Shown here piece by piece: positions 1 through 6,955 of a stretch of 9,180 bases of DNA. The stretch is from an uncultured Eubacteriales bacterium. Its GTDB lineage: Bacteria > Bacillota > Clostridia > Oscillospirales > Oscillospiraceae. The stretch is from assembly GCA_900547405.1 (NCBI GenBank), contig URGL01000077.1:1-9180 (forward strand). Direction: 5' to 3'. The notes beneath the pieces are model-generated. The model had not been told where the DNA came from, did no database searches, and worked only from the letters and a program-made list of their open reading frames with translations. Position 1 is the first letter of the stretch, and every line of letters begins with the position of its first letter. The translations under genes were made by a program, and so were the position numbers.

Positions 1-142
1 CTGCATCGGCTGCGGCAAATGCGAGCAGCACTGCCCCCAGCACCTGCCCATCCGCCAGGAGCTGAAAAACGCCAGAAAAGCACTGGAGGGCATCCCCTAC
101 CGGATCGGCCGGAAGGTTCTGCCCCACATCATGCACTATTAA
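1..142 (+). CDS. Aldo/keto reductase with C-terminal [4Fe-4S] ferredoxin domain (partial, 3' end only)
   Basis: Only the last 46 codons are inside the window; the frame is open from base 2 to a TAA at 140-142. The visible part begins CIGCGKCEQHCP, a CxxCxxCxxxCP motif that binds one [4Fe-4S] cluster, followed by PIRQEL and a basic tail ending HIMHY. This layout is typical of the C-terminus of clostridial aldo/keto reductases that carry a ferredoxin-like domain after the NADPH-dependent TIM barrel. Such proteins are cytoplasmic oxidoreductases of mostly unknown substrate. The barrel and any further Cys motif lie upstream of the window, so the assignment rests on the cluster domain alone; another ferredoxin-domain enzyme is possible. 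The XRE regulator gene starts 12 bases after the stop and its ribosome binding site overlaps this stop codon, so the two are probably co-transcribed. Confidence 0.75.
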   Translation, partial: CIGCGKCEQHCPQHLPIRQELKNARKALEGIPYRIGRKVLPHIMHY

Positions 143-154
143 GGAGAAAAACCC

Positions 155-565
155 ATGGGTAAGAAAACCGGCGAGCTCATCTGCCAGGCCCGCACCAAAG
201 CCAAGCTGTCCCAGGCCCAGCTGGCGAAAATCGTCTCCCTGACCACAGGGGAGATCAAAAAGGCGGAAGCCGGGGACCTGGACCTGCCCCAGAGCTTCCT
301 CCGGGCCATTGCCAAAGCCACCGGCGTGACCCAGGTTTCTCTGATCAACGCCGAAAAGCCCCCCAAGCCCAAGGCCACGAAGAAGCCGGTAGGCACTCCC
401 ATGCTTCTGACGGCTCAGGAAAAAAAGGTGGTGCGGCTCTTCCGCAACGCCACCGACGACCAGAGGAGTGACGCCATGCGGATACTTAACGGCGAAAAAA
501 CAGAGGTCGAACAGCTGGTGGACGCTATGCTGGGGGAAAAATGGAAGAAAAAACTGAAAAAATAA
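155..565 (+). CDS. XRE-family helix-turn-helix transcriptional regulator
   Basis: This 136-residue cytoplasmic protein has a Cro/C1-type helix-turn-helix at about residues 8-60. The LSQAQLAKIVSLTTGEIKKAE segment (about 18-38) gives the two central helices, and a Pro/Lys-rich linker (KPPKPKATKKP) follows at about 67-78. The C-terminal part (about 84-136) has the amphipathic pattern seen after the HTH in many clostridial XRE regulators, and it ends in a very basic tail (KWKKKLKK). I do not recognise a ligand domain. The ATG at 155 is chosen because AAGGAG lies at 141-146 with suitable spacing. The gene lies 12 bases after the aldo/keto reductase stop, so it is probably the last gene of that transcript. 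Its target is not evident; autoregulation or control of the linked reductase would be a guess. Confidence 0.85.
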   Translation: MGKKTGELICQARTKAKLSQAQLAKIVSLTTGEIKKAEAGDLDLPQSFLRAIAKATGVTQVSLINAEKPPKPKATKKPVGTPMLLTAQEKKVVRLFRNATDDQRSDAMRILNGEKTEVEQLVDAMLGEKWKKKLKK

Positions 566-571
566 GCCCCT

Positions 572-594
572 GCCCTCTCCAGGCAGGAGAGGGC
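572..594. terminator. Hairpin between convergent XRE and TSUP genes, possible bidirectional terminator
   Basis: A perfect 9-bp inverted repeat, GCCCTCTCC (572-580) and GGAGAGGGC (586-594), encloses a 5-base loop. It sits just after the XRE stop (565) and just before the end of the minus-strand TSUP gene (605). On the minus strand the stem is followed within a few bases by a T-rich run (TTATTTTTT), as expected for an intrinsic terminator of the TSUP operon. On the plus strand no T-tract follows, so termination of the XRE transcript here is less certain. Confidence 0.65.
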
Positions 595-604
595 CTTGAG
601 GTAC

Positions 605-1381
605 TCAGAAATCGATGACCCCCAGCAGGTTTAACCCCATCTTCACAAACAGCAGACCCAGCACCAGGAACATGACGATGCGGATCTTCCCGCCGCCGCC
701 ACGGATGGCGAACCGGGCTCCGATGAAGTTGCCCAGCATGGAGCAGGCCATGGCGGGAATGCCTACGGAGAACAGAATATCCCCATCCATAAAATAAATC
801 ACCATAGAGGCAACATTGGAAGCCAGGTTGGCGATTTTTGCGCAGCCGGAGGACTTGACCAGGGTATAGCCCAGCCCCAGGGAGAAGCCGATGGCCAAAA
901 ATGTTCCGGTTCCCGGTCCTACCAGGCCGTCATACAGCCCTACCAGCAGACCAATGCCCATAGAGATCAACACAGTGGCCTTTTTGCCCTTATCCGGCTT
1001 TTCTTCCACGCCAAAGTTCCGGGACAGCACCAGAATGACTGCCACCACCGGCAAAGTCCCCACCACGATCATTTGCAGCAGGTCCTCCGGCAGATACACC
1101 GCCAGGGAGGTGCCCACGCTGGAGCCCGCCAGGGAGCCCACCGCCGCGGGAATGGCGCAGAGCCAGTTTATATTGCCGGACCTGGCGTATCGCCAGGAGG
1201 CCAAGGCCGTGCCGAAGCCGTTGGCAAACTTATTGGTTCCTGCCGCCAGCTTCATGGGGACTCCCGCCAGCAGATAGGCCGGGATGGAGATGACCCCGCC
1301 GCCGCCGGCCACGGCATCCACAAAGCCCGCCAGAAAAACCAAGGGGCAGACAATCAGAAATGTCCAGACAGTTAATTGCAT
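605..1381 (-). CDS. TSUP family (TauE/SafE, YfcA-like) membrane transporter
   Basis: The 258-residue protein is highly hydrophobic, with about 7-8 predicted membrane segments. It has the two-repeat pattern of the TSUP family (formerly DUF81): a first signature FVDAVAGGGG near residues 20-29, with GTNKFANGFGTALASWRY at about 48-65, and an internal counterpart GLYDGLVGPGTGTF at about 147-160. Known family members export or import small anions such as sulfite, sulfoacetate or other organosulfur compounds, but the substrate of YfcA-like members is mostly unknown, so no substrate is claimed. The length is usual for the family. The gene follows the hybrid kinase by 26 bases on the same strand with no visible promoter between them, so it is probably the third gene of that operon. 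The start at 1381 has a GAAGGAAG-like ribosome binding site, spaced slightly far upstream. Confidence 0.88.
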   Translation of the reverse strand: MQLTVWTFLIVCPLVFLAGFVDAVAGGGGVISIPAYLLAGVPMKLAAGTNKFANGFGTALASWRYARSGNINWLCAIPAAVGSLAGSSVGTSLAVYLPEDLLQMIVVGTLPVVAVILVLSRNFGVEEKPDKGKKATVLISMGIGLLVGLYDGLVGPGTGTFLAIGFSLGLGYTLVKSSGCAKIANLASNVASMVIYFMDGDILFSVGIPAMACSMLGNFIGARFAIRGGGGKIRIVMFLVLGLLFVKMGLNLLGVIDF

Positions 1382-1407
1382 ATATTATGTCGCTTCCTTC
1401 GGGAACT

Positions 1408-3975
1408 CTAATCCGCTAAATTTTTTTGTAAGGTACCGAGCAATTCTTCGACTACGATCGGCTTGGACAAGAAGCCATCCATGCCGCATTCCAGGGCTTT
1501 TCTCTTGTCCTCCTCGAAGGCATTGGCCGTCATGGCAAGGATGGTGATTTTCGCCAGCGCCGGGTCGCTCAGGCCGCGGATCCGCTTCGTTGCCTCATAT
1601 CCGTTCATGACAGGCATCTGCACATCCATCAGCACAAGATCATAATCCCCCGGTTTCGAATGCTGGACCTTTTCCACGGCCTCCGCTCCATTTTTCGCGG
1701 TATCCACCTGGAAGCCGTACTGGCTCAGGATTTCCGCCGCTATTTCGCTGTTCAGCTCGTTATCTTCCACAATCAGTATGCGCCTGTCTCTGAAATCCGC
1801 CCTTGCCGCCGGAAGGGCCGGGCTCTCCGGCTCCGGGATCTTCTCTACACGGCGATGCGCAGACTGGATCCGCAGCGGCAGACGGACTGTAAATTCGGTG
1901 CCCTTGCCCTGCTCTGTCTGGACCTCAACGGTGCCGCCCATCATATCCACGATGTTTTTGGTGATGGCCATGCCAAGGCCTGTGCCCTGGGTCCTGCTGA
2001 CGGTGGAGGTCCGCTCCCGCTCAAAGGGAGAAAAGATCTTCTGCACAAATTCCTGACTCATGCCGATCCCGTTGTCTTTGATCCGGAACTCATACAGTGC
2101 GCTGCCCTTGGTCGGTCCCGGAAACTGCTTCAGCCGGACAGAAACCGTCCCGCCCGCTGGGGTGAACTTGACCGCATTGGACAATAGATTCAGCAGCACC
2201 TGATTCAGCCGGGTCTTATCACAGTAGACATCCTCATTCGCCACATCCGTCGCGTCCATATAAAGCTCCAGCTGCTTGGCGTAGATCTGTCCGCTGATAA
2301 TGGTTTTCAGATCATGCAGCACCTCCGAGAGGCTGACCTCTGTTTCTTCCAGGTGGAGCTTGCCGCTCTCAATGCGGCTCATATCCAGGATATCATTGAT
2401 CAGCGAGAGCAGATGGTTGCTGGAGGACAGGATCTTGCTCAGATAGTCCTTGACCTTGTTCTTGTTGTCAATGCTGCTGACCGCCAGTGTGGTGAAGCCG
2501 ATGATGGCATTCATGGGCGTGCGGATATCGTGAGACATGTTGGAAAGGAAGGTACTCTTTGCCCTGTTGGCAGTCTCCGCTGCACGGACTGCCTCCGAAA
2601 GGGCCTGGTTCATTTTCCAGTCAGAGGTACGGTCCGACAAAACCAGTATGTATTTCTTTCTCCCGCTTACCTCGCTGCACATAGCGACGCAGTGAAACCA
2701 GCGCCGCTCCCCTGTCTGCTGATGGATATATTCCGCATCCCATTCCTTCTGCTCGTGGACCTGGATCTCTTCCAGGCCGTTCTTCTCCGGGTCCTCAGAC
2801 TTTTCCGGATGCAGCTTTCCCAGGACGCGAATATCCTTGCAGATCTCACCTGCCCCGATGCCCAGCAGCTTTTCCGCGTTGGGACTGACGTAATCCGCCC
2901 GGTAGGTTTTCGCATCCAGCATCAGGAACACGTCATCCACGTTCATGGACAGCTTTTGGAACAGCTCGTCTCTGTAAAGGATCTCCGCGTCCTTTTTCTG
3001 AAGACTTTTCCTGCCCTTTTCTACGATCAGGTTTATAAAGAAGGCGGCAATACAGACCATGACCCCGCTGATCATGAGCATGGTGCGAAGCTGTAAGCTG
3101 TTCATACTGGCATTGACGATATCCGCCTGGACCAGGCCCAGAAATACCCAATCCTGAATATCCGATTTTTCATAGACCAGATAGAAGTTTTTTCCGTCCA
3201 GCTTCAGCAGCGTGGCATCTGTTTGCCCCTCTTTGAACCTCTCCGAAAGGGCAAGGATATCCTTTTCAGGTATACGGGAATGCTCTCTCAGCACGCCGAA
3301 GAAATTATAGGCTGTGCCCCAAGCCTCAAAGGAATGGTCGATCACCACACGGCCATCCGGACGCACCACATAGCTTCTGGCGTTTCCATCGAAAGCGGAA
3401 ACATCCAGCACGTTTACGATGTTCTCATTTTCATAGGCAATGGCAATGGCATCATATTCAAATCCCTGATAGCTTCCGTGGGCTTCCGGGCTGGCGAAAA
3501 CAAGCATCTGGGCATTTCCGGGAATAGCCGCGTTGGCGATCACATCCTCTCCGCGCCGGATCTTCTCCTCCATGCTCTCCTGTAGGCCAAGGTAGCCTGT
3601 TTCCCCTGTCAGCATTTTATAGTCCCCGTCTGCTGACAGGAAATAGAAATACAGGCAGCCTGCGTCTTTTTTCGCTTTCTCTATGTAATTACGGACTTCC
3701 TCTTCACGAGAGGCATGTTTCAGATACTCACTCCACATATGGAGATAGGTCATATTTCTATTGGCCAACTCCCTGAGCATATTATCAGACTGGTGAAAAA
3801 TCTCCGTCAGATGAGAAACGCTTTCCTCATAAACGGTTTTCGTCACAAATTGAAAATATCCCAGAACCGACAAGACCATTCCAAGAAGGACAGCCATCAC
3901 CACGGCTATTCTGAGCCGTTTTGTCACAGCAGCCTTCTTTCTGTTTGTATGATTCACAGCACCCATTCTTCTCAT
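1408..3975 (-). CDS. Hybrid sensor histidine kinase (Cache-like sensor, PAS, HisKA, HATPase, receiver)
   Basis: This 855-residue membrane kinase has TM1 at about 22-43, an extracytoplasmic domain at 44-297 that looks Cache-like (including YVVRPDGRVVIDHS near 202-215), and TM2 at about 298-318. A PAS-type domain follows at about 340-450 (VSPNAEKLLGI near 363). The HisKA motif MSHDIRTPMNAI carries the phospho-accepting His482. The ATPase domain shows the N box (LNLLSNAVKF, about 595-604), the G1 box DNGIGM (634-639) and the G2 box GTGLGM (664-669). The C-terminal receiver (about 731-852) keeps the acidic pair E737/D738, the phospho-acceptor D784 in LMDVQMP, T816 and K838, so both modules appear intact. 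There is no Hpt or output domain. The start ATG overlaps the stop of the lipoprotein gene as ATGA, indicating translational coupling; Met4 is an alternative start. The partner gene suggests sensing through a binding protein. The stimulus is unknown. Confidence 0.93.
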   Translation of the reverse strand: MRRMGAVNHTNRKKAAVTKRLRIAVVMAVLLGMVLSVLGYFQFVTKTVYEESVSHLTEIFHQSDNMLRELANRNMTYLHMWSEYLKHASREEEVRNYIEKAKKDAGCLYFYFLSADGDYKMLTGETGYLGLQESMEEKIRRGEDVIANAAIPGNAQMLVFASPEAHGSYQGFEYDAIAIAYENENIVNVLDVSAFDGNARSYVVRPDGRVVIDHSFEAWGTAYNFFGVLREHSRIPEKDILALSERFKEGQTDATLLKLDGKNFYLVYEKSDIQDWVFLGLVQADIVNASMNSLQLRTMLMISGVMVCIAAFFINLIVEKGRKSLQKKDAEILYRDELFQKLSMNVDDVFLMLDAKTYRADYVSPNAEKLLGIGAGEICKDIRVLGKLHPEKSEDPEKNGLEEIQVHEQKEWDAEYIHQQTGERRWFHCVAMCSEVSGRKKYILVLSDRTSDWKMNQALSEAVRAAETANRAKSTFLSNMSHDIRTPMNAIIGFTTLAVSSIDNKNKVKDYLSKILSSSNHLLSLINDILDMSRIESGKLHLEETEVSLSEVLHDLKTIISGQIYAKQLELYMDATDVANEDVYCDKTRLNQVLLNLLSNAVKFTPAGGTVSVRLKQFPGPTKGSALYEFRIKDNGIGMSQEFVQKIFSPFERERTSTVSRTQGTGLGMAITKNIVDMMGGTVEVQTEQGKGTEFTVRLPLRIQSAHRRVEKIPEPESPALPAARADFRDRRILIVEDNELNSEIAAEILSQYGFQVDTAKNGAEAVEKVQHSKPGDYDLVLMDVQMPVMNGYEATKRIRGLSDPALAKITILAMTANAFEEDKRKALECGMDGFLSKPIVVEELLGTLQKNLAD

Positions 3976-5822
3976 CTCACATTGATGTAATCTTCCGGCT
4001 CTGCCAGAACGGCATTGCCATCCGAAACATATTCTATCCAGGTCGTTTCCACGGTGGGATTCCCGCCGTCAAATACAATGCCTTCCTCTGCCGGGTAGGC
4101 CTCCATGTGCCTCGGTATGGCCAGGCAGGTCACGGTAAACAGGTCGTTATCCGAAATCTGCTTTCCGTCCTTGGTGACCTTGCTCAGCCGATAGCCCTCG
4201 CCGGTTTCCCTGACCTCCACGGAAATGCCGCTGAACACAGGCAGGGAGCCACGGTTAAAGGGAACGAAGCCCCCCTGGTAGCCCTCCACGAAGTTTTTGG
4301 CCGTCTCTTTCAGCTCCGCCCCGGTCATGGAGGCGCTGTAGGCCGAGAGACTGTTTGGCATGATCATACTGGCTGCCATTTTTTCCGTATAATCCGCGTT
4401 CAGCACATTGCCCGTGAAGCTGTTTCCCGTGGCGATCAGCACATCCGTTCCGTAAATTCCCCGCAGGGTGTTGGCCATAACCGAATAGGCCGCATTTCCC
4501 CCACTGGTATGGAAGCGGTTGGAATAGGCTGCCTGCGAATGCAGCACCGCGCTCTCCGATGGGGCAGTCCCGGCCAGCAGCTGAGCGTTGAAGGCCTGGT
4601 AGGCCTGCCGTGCATCGTATTGCCCTGAGATCATCTTGGAAACCACGTCCTTGGAGGCAGCGAAAAAGTCATTGGAGGCGATGCGGATATACAGATGGTT
4701 TTCTTCCACCACGGATTTTACATCCTTCATATACTCCGTAAGCTGGATATCCACGTCCTGGCTGTAGCTCAGCAGATCCTGGCCCTCATCAATGACCCGG
4801 CTCTGTGCTCCCTGGGAAAGCATGGTGTCCAGCACCTTCATGGCCTTCTGCCAGCGTACTTCATCCTGGGTCAGGTCACGGTTCAGGGCCACCTGGAAAT
4901 AGGGCGTGGTCATGATCCACTTCTCGCCGTTCTGCTGGAAGAAGGGGAGAAATACTGTATTGATGCCCTGATCCTGGAACATTTTCACGCCGGAAGAGGT
5001 GCCGAAGTACATGGCGAGCTTCCCGCTCTGGAACATCTCCATCACGTCATCGTAATTCAGCTCCAGGTCAGCCTTGCTCAGCCCCGTATCCCGGATGAAC
5101 TGCTCCATGTGTTCAAAAGCCTCCGGCCAGACGGTCTCGTCCAGACCCTCCTTCTCTGTGTGGCCGGGGTCACTGTAGGCGGTGCGCCACTTGCGTCCCG
5201 CCGCGGAGGAAAGCTCTGCCACAGACAGTCCCTGCAAGGTTTCCATACAGGTATAATCATAGTAGTAGTCCGCGGTAAAGCCACGGATCCCCCGCTGCTC
5301 AAAGGCCTGGCAGGCGGAAACAAAGCTATCATAATCCGTGGGCAAGGGGATGCCGCACTTCTCAAAAAGATCCTTGTTCGCCATAAATCCATGAGCATCC
5401 GCGCACACCGGAAGCCAATTGATGCTGCCATCCTCGTTCATGAAATTGCCGAGGTACGCATCATAGACGGCACCGGCGGCGTTGGTCGTGGATAGGTCCA
5501 TGAGGCTGTCTTTCAGAGGACTGGCGTCATGGAGGGAAAACCGGCAGCAGGTGATAATATCCGGCAGTCCTCCGTTTTCATCCAGGAACCGGTAGAAATC
5601 CAGGTCATTGTTCCCGACTACAAATTGAATGTTGATATCCGGAAGCTGCTCCTGGAGATAGGGCGCGTATTTTTCATAGAGCTTTGTGGTCCACAGGTAC
5701 ACGGTGATGATTTCCGCGTCCTCTTCTTCCGGGCTCTTTCCGCCGCAGCCCGCCAGCAGCGACACAGCTGTGACCACGGCCAACAGCACAGATAGTAACC
5801 GATTCCATTTTCTCTGTTTCAT
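3972..5822 (-). CDS. Lipoprotein fusing an extracellular solute-binding domain to a 5'-nucleotidase C-terminal-like domain
   Basis: The predicted 616-residue lipoprotein has a basic start (MKQRKWNR), a hydrophobic core and the lipobox LLAGC with acylated Cys26. Residues about 38-425 resemble family 1 solute-binding proteins: ITVYLWTTKLYEKYAP near the start, the hinge-like FMANKDLFEKCGIPLPTDYDSF (146-167), and FQSGKLAMYFG (264-274). Residues about 435-615 instead match the pattern of the 5'-nucleotidase C-terminal domain: GGNAAYSVMANTLRG, DVLIATGNSFTGNVL, SMTGAELKET (498-507) and DNDLFTVTCLAIP. The N-terminal metallophosphatase domain that gives nucleotidases their activity is absent, so this is probably a binding module, not an enzyme. 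The start at 5822 is preferred over an in-frame ATG at 5885, because AGGGGG lies 7 bases upstream of it and the -10 box (5874-5879) lies between the two. No permease or ATPase gene is nearby; the hybrid kinase gene overlaps the stop. A sensory role is inferred. Confidence 0.85.
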   Translation of the reverse strand: MKQRKWNRLLSVLLAVVTAVSLLAGCGGKSPEEEDAEIITVYLWTTKLYEKYAPYLQEQLPDINIQFVVGNNDLDFYRFLDENGGLPDIITCCRFSLHDASPLKDSLMDLSTTNAAGAVYDAYLGNFMNEDGSINWLPVCADAHGFMANKDLFEKCGIPLPTDYDSFVSACQAFEQRGIRGFTADYYYDYTCMETLQGLSVAELSSAAGRKWRTAYSDPGHTEKEGLDETVWPEAFEHMEQFIRDTGLSKADLELNYDDVMEMFQSGKLAMYFGTSSGVKMFQDQGINTVFLPFFQQNGEKWIMTTPYFQVALNRDLTQDEVRWQKAMKVLDTMLSQGAQSRVIDEGQDLLSYSQDVDIQLTEYMKDVKSVVEENHLYIRIASNDFFAASKDVVSKMISGQYDARQAYQAFNAQLLAGTAPSESAVLHSQAAYSNRFHTSGGNAAYSVMANTLRGIYGTDVLIATGNSFTGNVLNADYTEKMAASMIMPNSLSAYSASMTGAELKETAKNFVEGYQGGFVPFNRGSLPVFSGISVEVRETGEGYRLSKVTKDGKQISDNDLFTVTCLAIPRHMEAYPAEEGIVFDGGNPTVETTWIEYVSDGNAVLAEPEDYINVR

Positions 5823-5827
5823 AACGG

Positions 5828-5835
5828 TTCCCCCT
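5828..5835 (-). promoter_or_regulatory. Ribosome binding site fixing the lipoprotein start
   Basis: On the minus strand AGGGGGAA precedes the ATG at 5822-5820, with 7 bases between AGGGGG and the ATG. This site, together with the promoter just upstream, decides in favour of the shorter reading frame starting MKQRKW, which begins directly with a signal peptide. Confidence 0.75.
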
Positions 5836-5873
5836 GACATTCTCACGGTGCGGCAAAAAGCAACATAATGGTT

Positions 5874-5902
5874 ATTATACCGCAACGTTTCTCCGTTATC
5901 AA
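5874..5902 (-). promoter_or_regulatory. Sigma-A type promoter of the lipoprotein/kinase/TSUP operon
   Basis: On the minus strand a -35 box TTGATA (5902-5897, 5 of 6 matches to TTGACA) is separated by exactly 17 bases from a perfect -10 box TATAAT (5879-5874). Transcription would begin at about 5867, giving a leader of about 45 bases before the ATG at 5822. This near-consensus promoter suggests substantial basal expression unless a regulator acts on it. No clear operator is visible. Confidence 0.82.
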
Positions 5903-5920
5903 GTATTAGATGAATAGCGT

Positions 5921-5950
5921 ACCGGCCAGTTCAAAAAAGGACTGGCCGGT
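5921..5950. terminator. Hairpin just after the AraC-family gene, weak terminator candidate
   Basis: A perfect 10-bp inverted repeat, ACCGGCCAGT (5921-5930) and ACTGGCCGGT (5941-5950), encloses a 10-base loop containing six A on the plus strand. It begins 3 bases after the TAG of the minus-strand AraC gene, the normal place for its terminator, and 18 bases upstream of the next operon's -35 box. No good T-tract follows the stem on the minus strand; the plus strand has only TTCCTATTT. It may therefore be an inefficient or factor-aided terminator, or an mRNA 3'-end stabiliser. Confidence 0.5.
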
Positions 5951-5953
5951 TTC

Positions 5954-6847
5954 CTATTTCTGCTCCCGATACCCCTTCGGCGTGCACCCCTTCATCTCCC
6001 GGAAGGTTTTGGCGAAGTAGCTCATCTCCTGAAATCCGCATTGCATCCCGATATCGGATATCTTCCAGTCCGTACTCCGCAGCAGTTCGGCGGCACGTTG
6101 AATACGAAGCTGTTTTACATATTGCATTGGGGAGCTGACAATGACGCTTCGGAAACACCGCAGGCATTCGCTCTCGCTGATATTGGCGCTCCCGGCGATT
6201 TGCGCCAGGGTGATTTCCTCGCTGAAGTGTGCCTGGATGTATTGGAGCATGGCTTTGGTCCGCTCCCCGTCCCGCAGATCCTTTTCGGAGGGCTTCTTTT
6301 GAGCAACAGGGCGATTTTGAAACAGGAGCAGGATGAGCCGGGACAGCAGGTCCCGGGCCCGGAATTCAAAGCCTTCTTCCTCGGAAACACAGGCCTGCCA
6401 GGCCCCGTCGATGGTTTTCGACGCGGCCTTTTCCCATTCCCTGGCACCCGTGAAGGGCACACAGGGGCAGGATGGGTCGCCGAGTAAGGGCTCCAGGTAC
6501 TTCTGCCATAGGATGCTGTCCACACTGCCGCCCACAAATCTTGGGTGAAACACCATAGAGCGCAGGCGGCACGCACTGTCCTCCTCCTGCCAGACGCCGT
6601 GCAGGATACCGGTATTGATGAAAACGCCCTCTCCCTGCCGGATGATGTGGTCGGCCCCGTTGACGGAGACCCGGGCCGTACCCTCTTCTGCCGTAAAAAC
6701 CTCCAGCTCCTCATGCCAATGCCAGGCCACCTCAAATTGGTGGAGGTCGTCATGATAGCAGGCTACAGGAAACAGGGCTGTGCCGTGCTGGATCAGCTCC
6801 CGGCCCTTTGCATCGGTAGAAATGGGATTGCAGACACTCAAAGCCAT
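5954..6847 (-). CDS. AraC-family transcriptional regulator with N-terminal cupin domain
   Basis: The 297-residue cytoplasmic regulator has an N-terminal cupin ligand-binding domain at about residues 20-105. It includes the WHWHEELEVF segment (H43, H45), VSVNGADHII, and a GEGVFINTGILHGV strand pair. The C-terminal AraC-type DNA-binding domain spans about 197-295: the first helix-turn-helix is ITLAQIAGSANISESECLRCF (212-232), the second is KISDIGMQCGFQEMSYFAKTF (262-282), and the family-typical ending CTPKGYR follows. Such proteins usually bind a small molecule, often a sugar, and activate neighbouring transport or catabolic genes. The MFS transporter gene is divergent across a 108-base gap and is the likely target. 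The ATG at 6847 has GGGAG about 10 bases upstream. The effector cannot be read from the sequence. Confidence 0.92.
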   Translation of the reverse strand: MALSVCNPISTDAKGRELIQHGTALFPVACYHDDLHQFEVAWHWHEELEVFTAEEGTARVSVNGADHIIRQGEGVFINTGILHGVWQEEDSACRLRSMVFHPRFVGGSVDSILWQKYLEPLLGDPSCPCVPFTGAREWEKAASKTIDGAWQACVSEEEGFEFRARDLLSRLILLLFQNRPVAQKKPSEKDLRDGERTKAMLQYIQAHFSEEITLAQIAGSANISESECLRCFRSVIVSSPMQYVKQLRIQRAAELLRSTDWKISDIGMQCGFQEMSYFAKTFREMKGCTPKGYREQK

Positions 6848-6918
6848 TACTTTTTTTCTCCCTGGGGATTTTATTGCATGAAATACGTGGATTTATCCTA
6901 ACCGTCTCTTCTTTTTTG

Positions 6919-6934
6919 TGATATCATTGTATCA
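6919..6934. promoter_or_regulatory. Inverted repeat in the AraC/MFS divergent promoter region, candidate operator
   Basis: TGATA (6919-6923) and TATCA (6930-6934) form a 5-bp inverted repeat with a 6-base spacer. Read on the minus strand, the region contains TGATACAAT (6934-6926), which fits an extended -10 element (TG-N-TACAAT at 6931-6926) for the AraC gene. A regulator bound here could affect both divergent genes. The arms are short and the region is AT-rich, so chance occurrence is possible. I could not find a convincing -35/-10 pair for the MFS gene. Confidence 0.3.
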
Positions 6935-6955
6935 AATAAAAAGGAGGAATGCAAG

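Noticed and set aside
2314..3096. A 260-codon plus-strand open frame antisense to the kinase gene.
   Set aside because: The kinase on the other strand has complete PAS and HisKA motifs here, and the antisense product has no recognisable domain or ribosome binding site.
3921..5495. Two plus-strand open frames of 235 and 266 codons antisense to the lipoprotein gene.
   Set aside because: They mirror a well-supported coding strand, show no domain pattern, and there is no promoter or ribosome binding site to support them.
5823..5885. An in-frame upstream extension of the lipoprotein starting at an ATG at 5885.
   Set aside because: The -10 box lies downstream of that ATG, the added residues would precede a normal lipoprotein signal peptide, and the ATG at 5822 has a good ribosome binding site.
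5884..5897. AACG-N6-CGTT inverted repeat in the spacer of the operon promoter, considered as an operator.
   Set aside because: The arms are only 4 bp and do not extend, so chance is a sufficient explanation.
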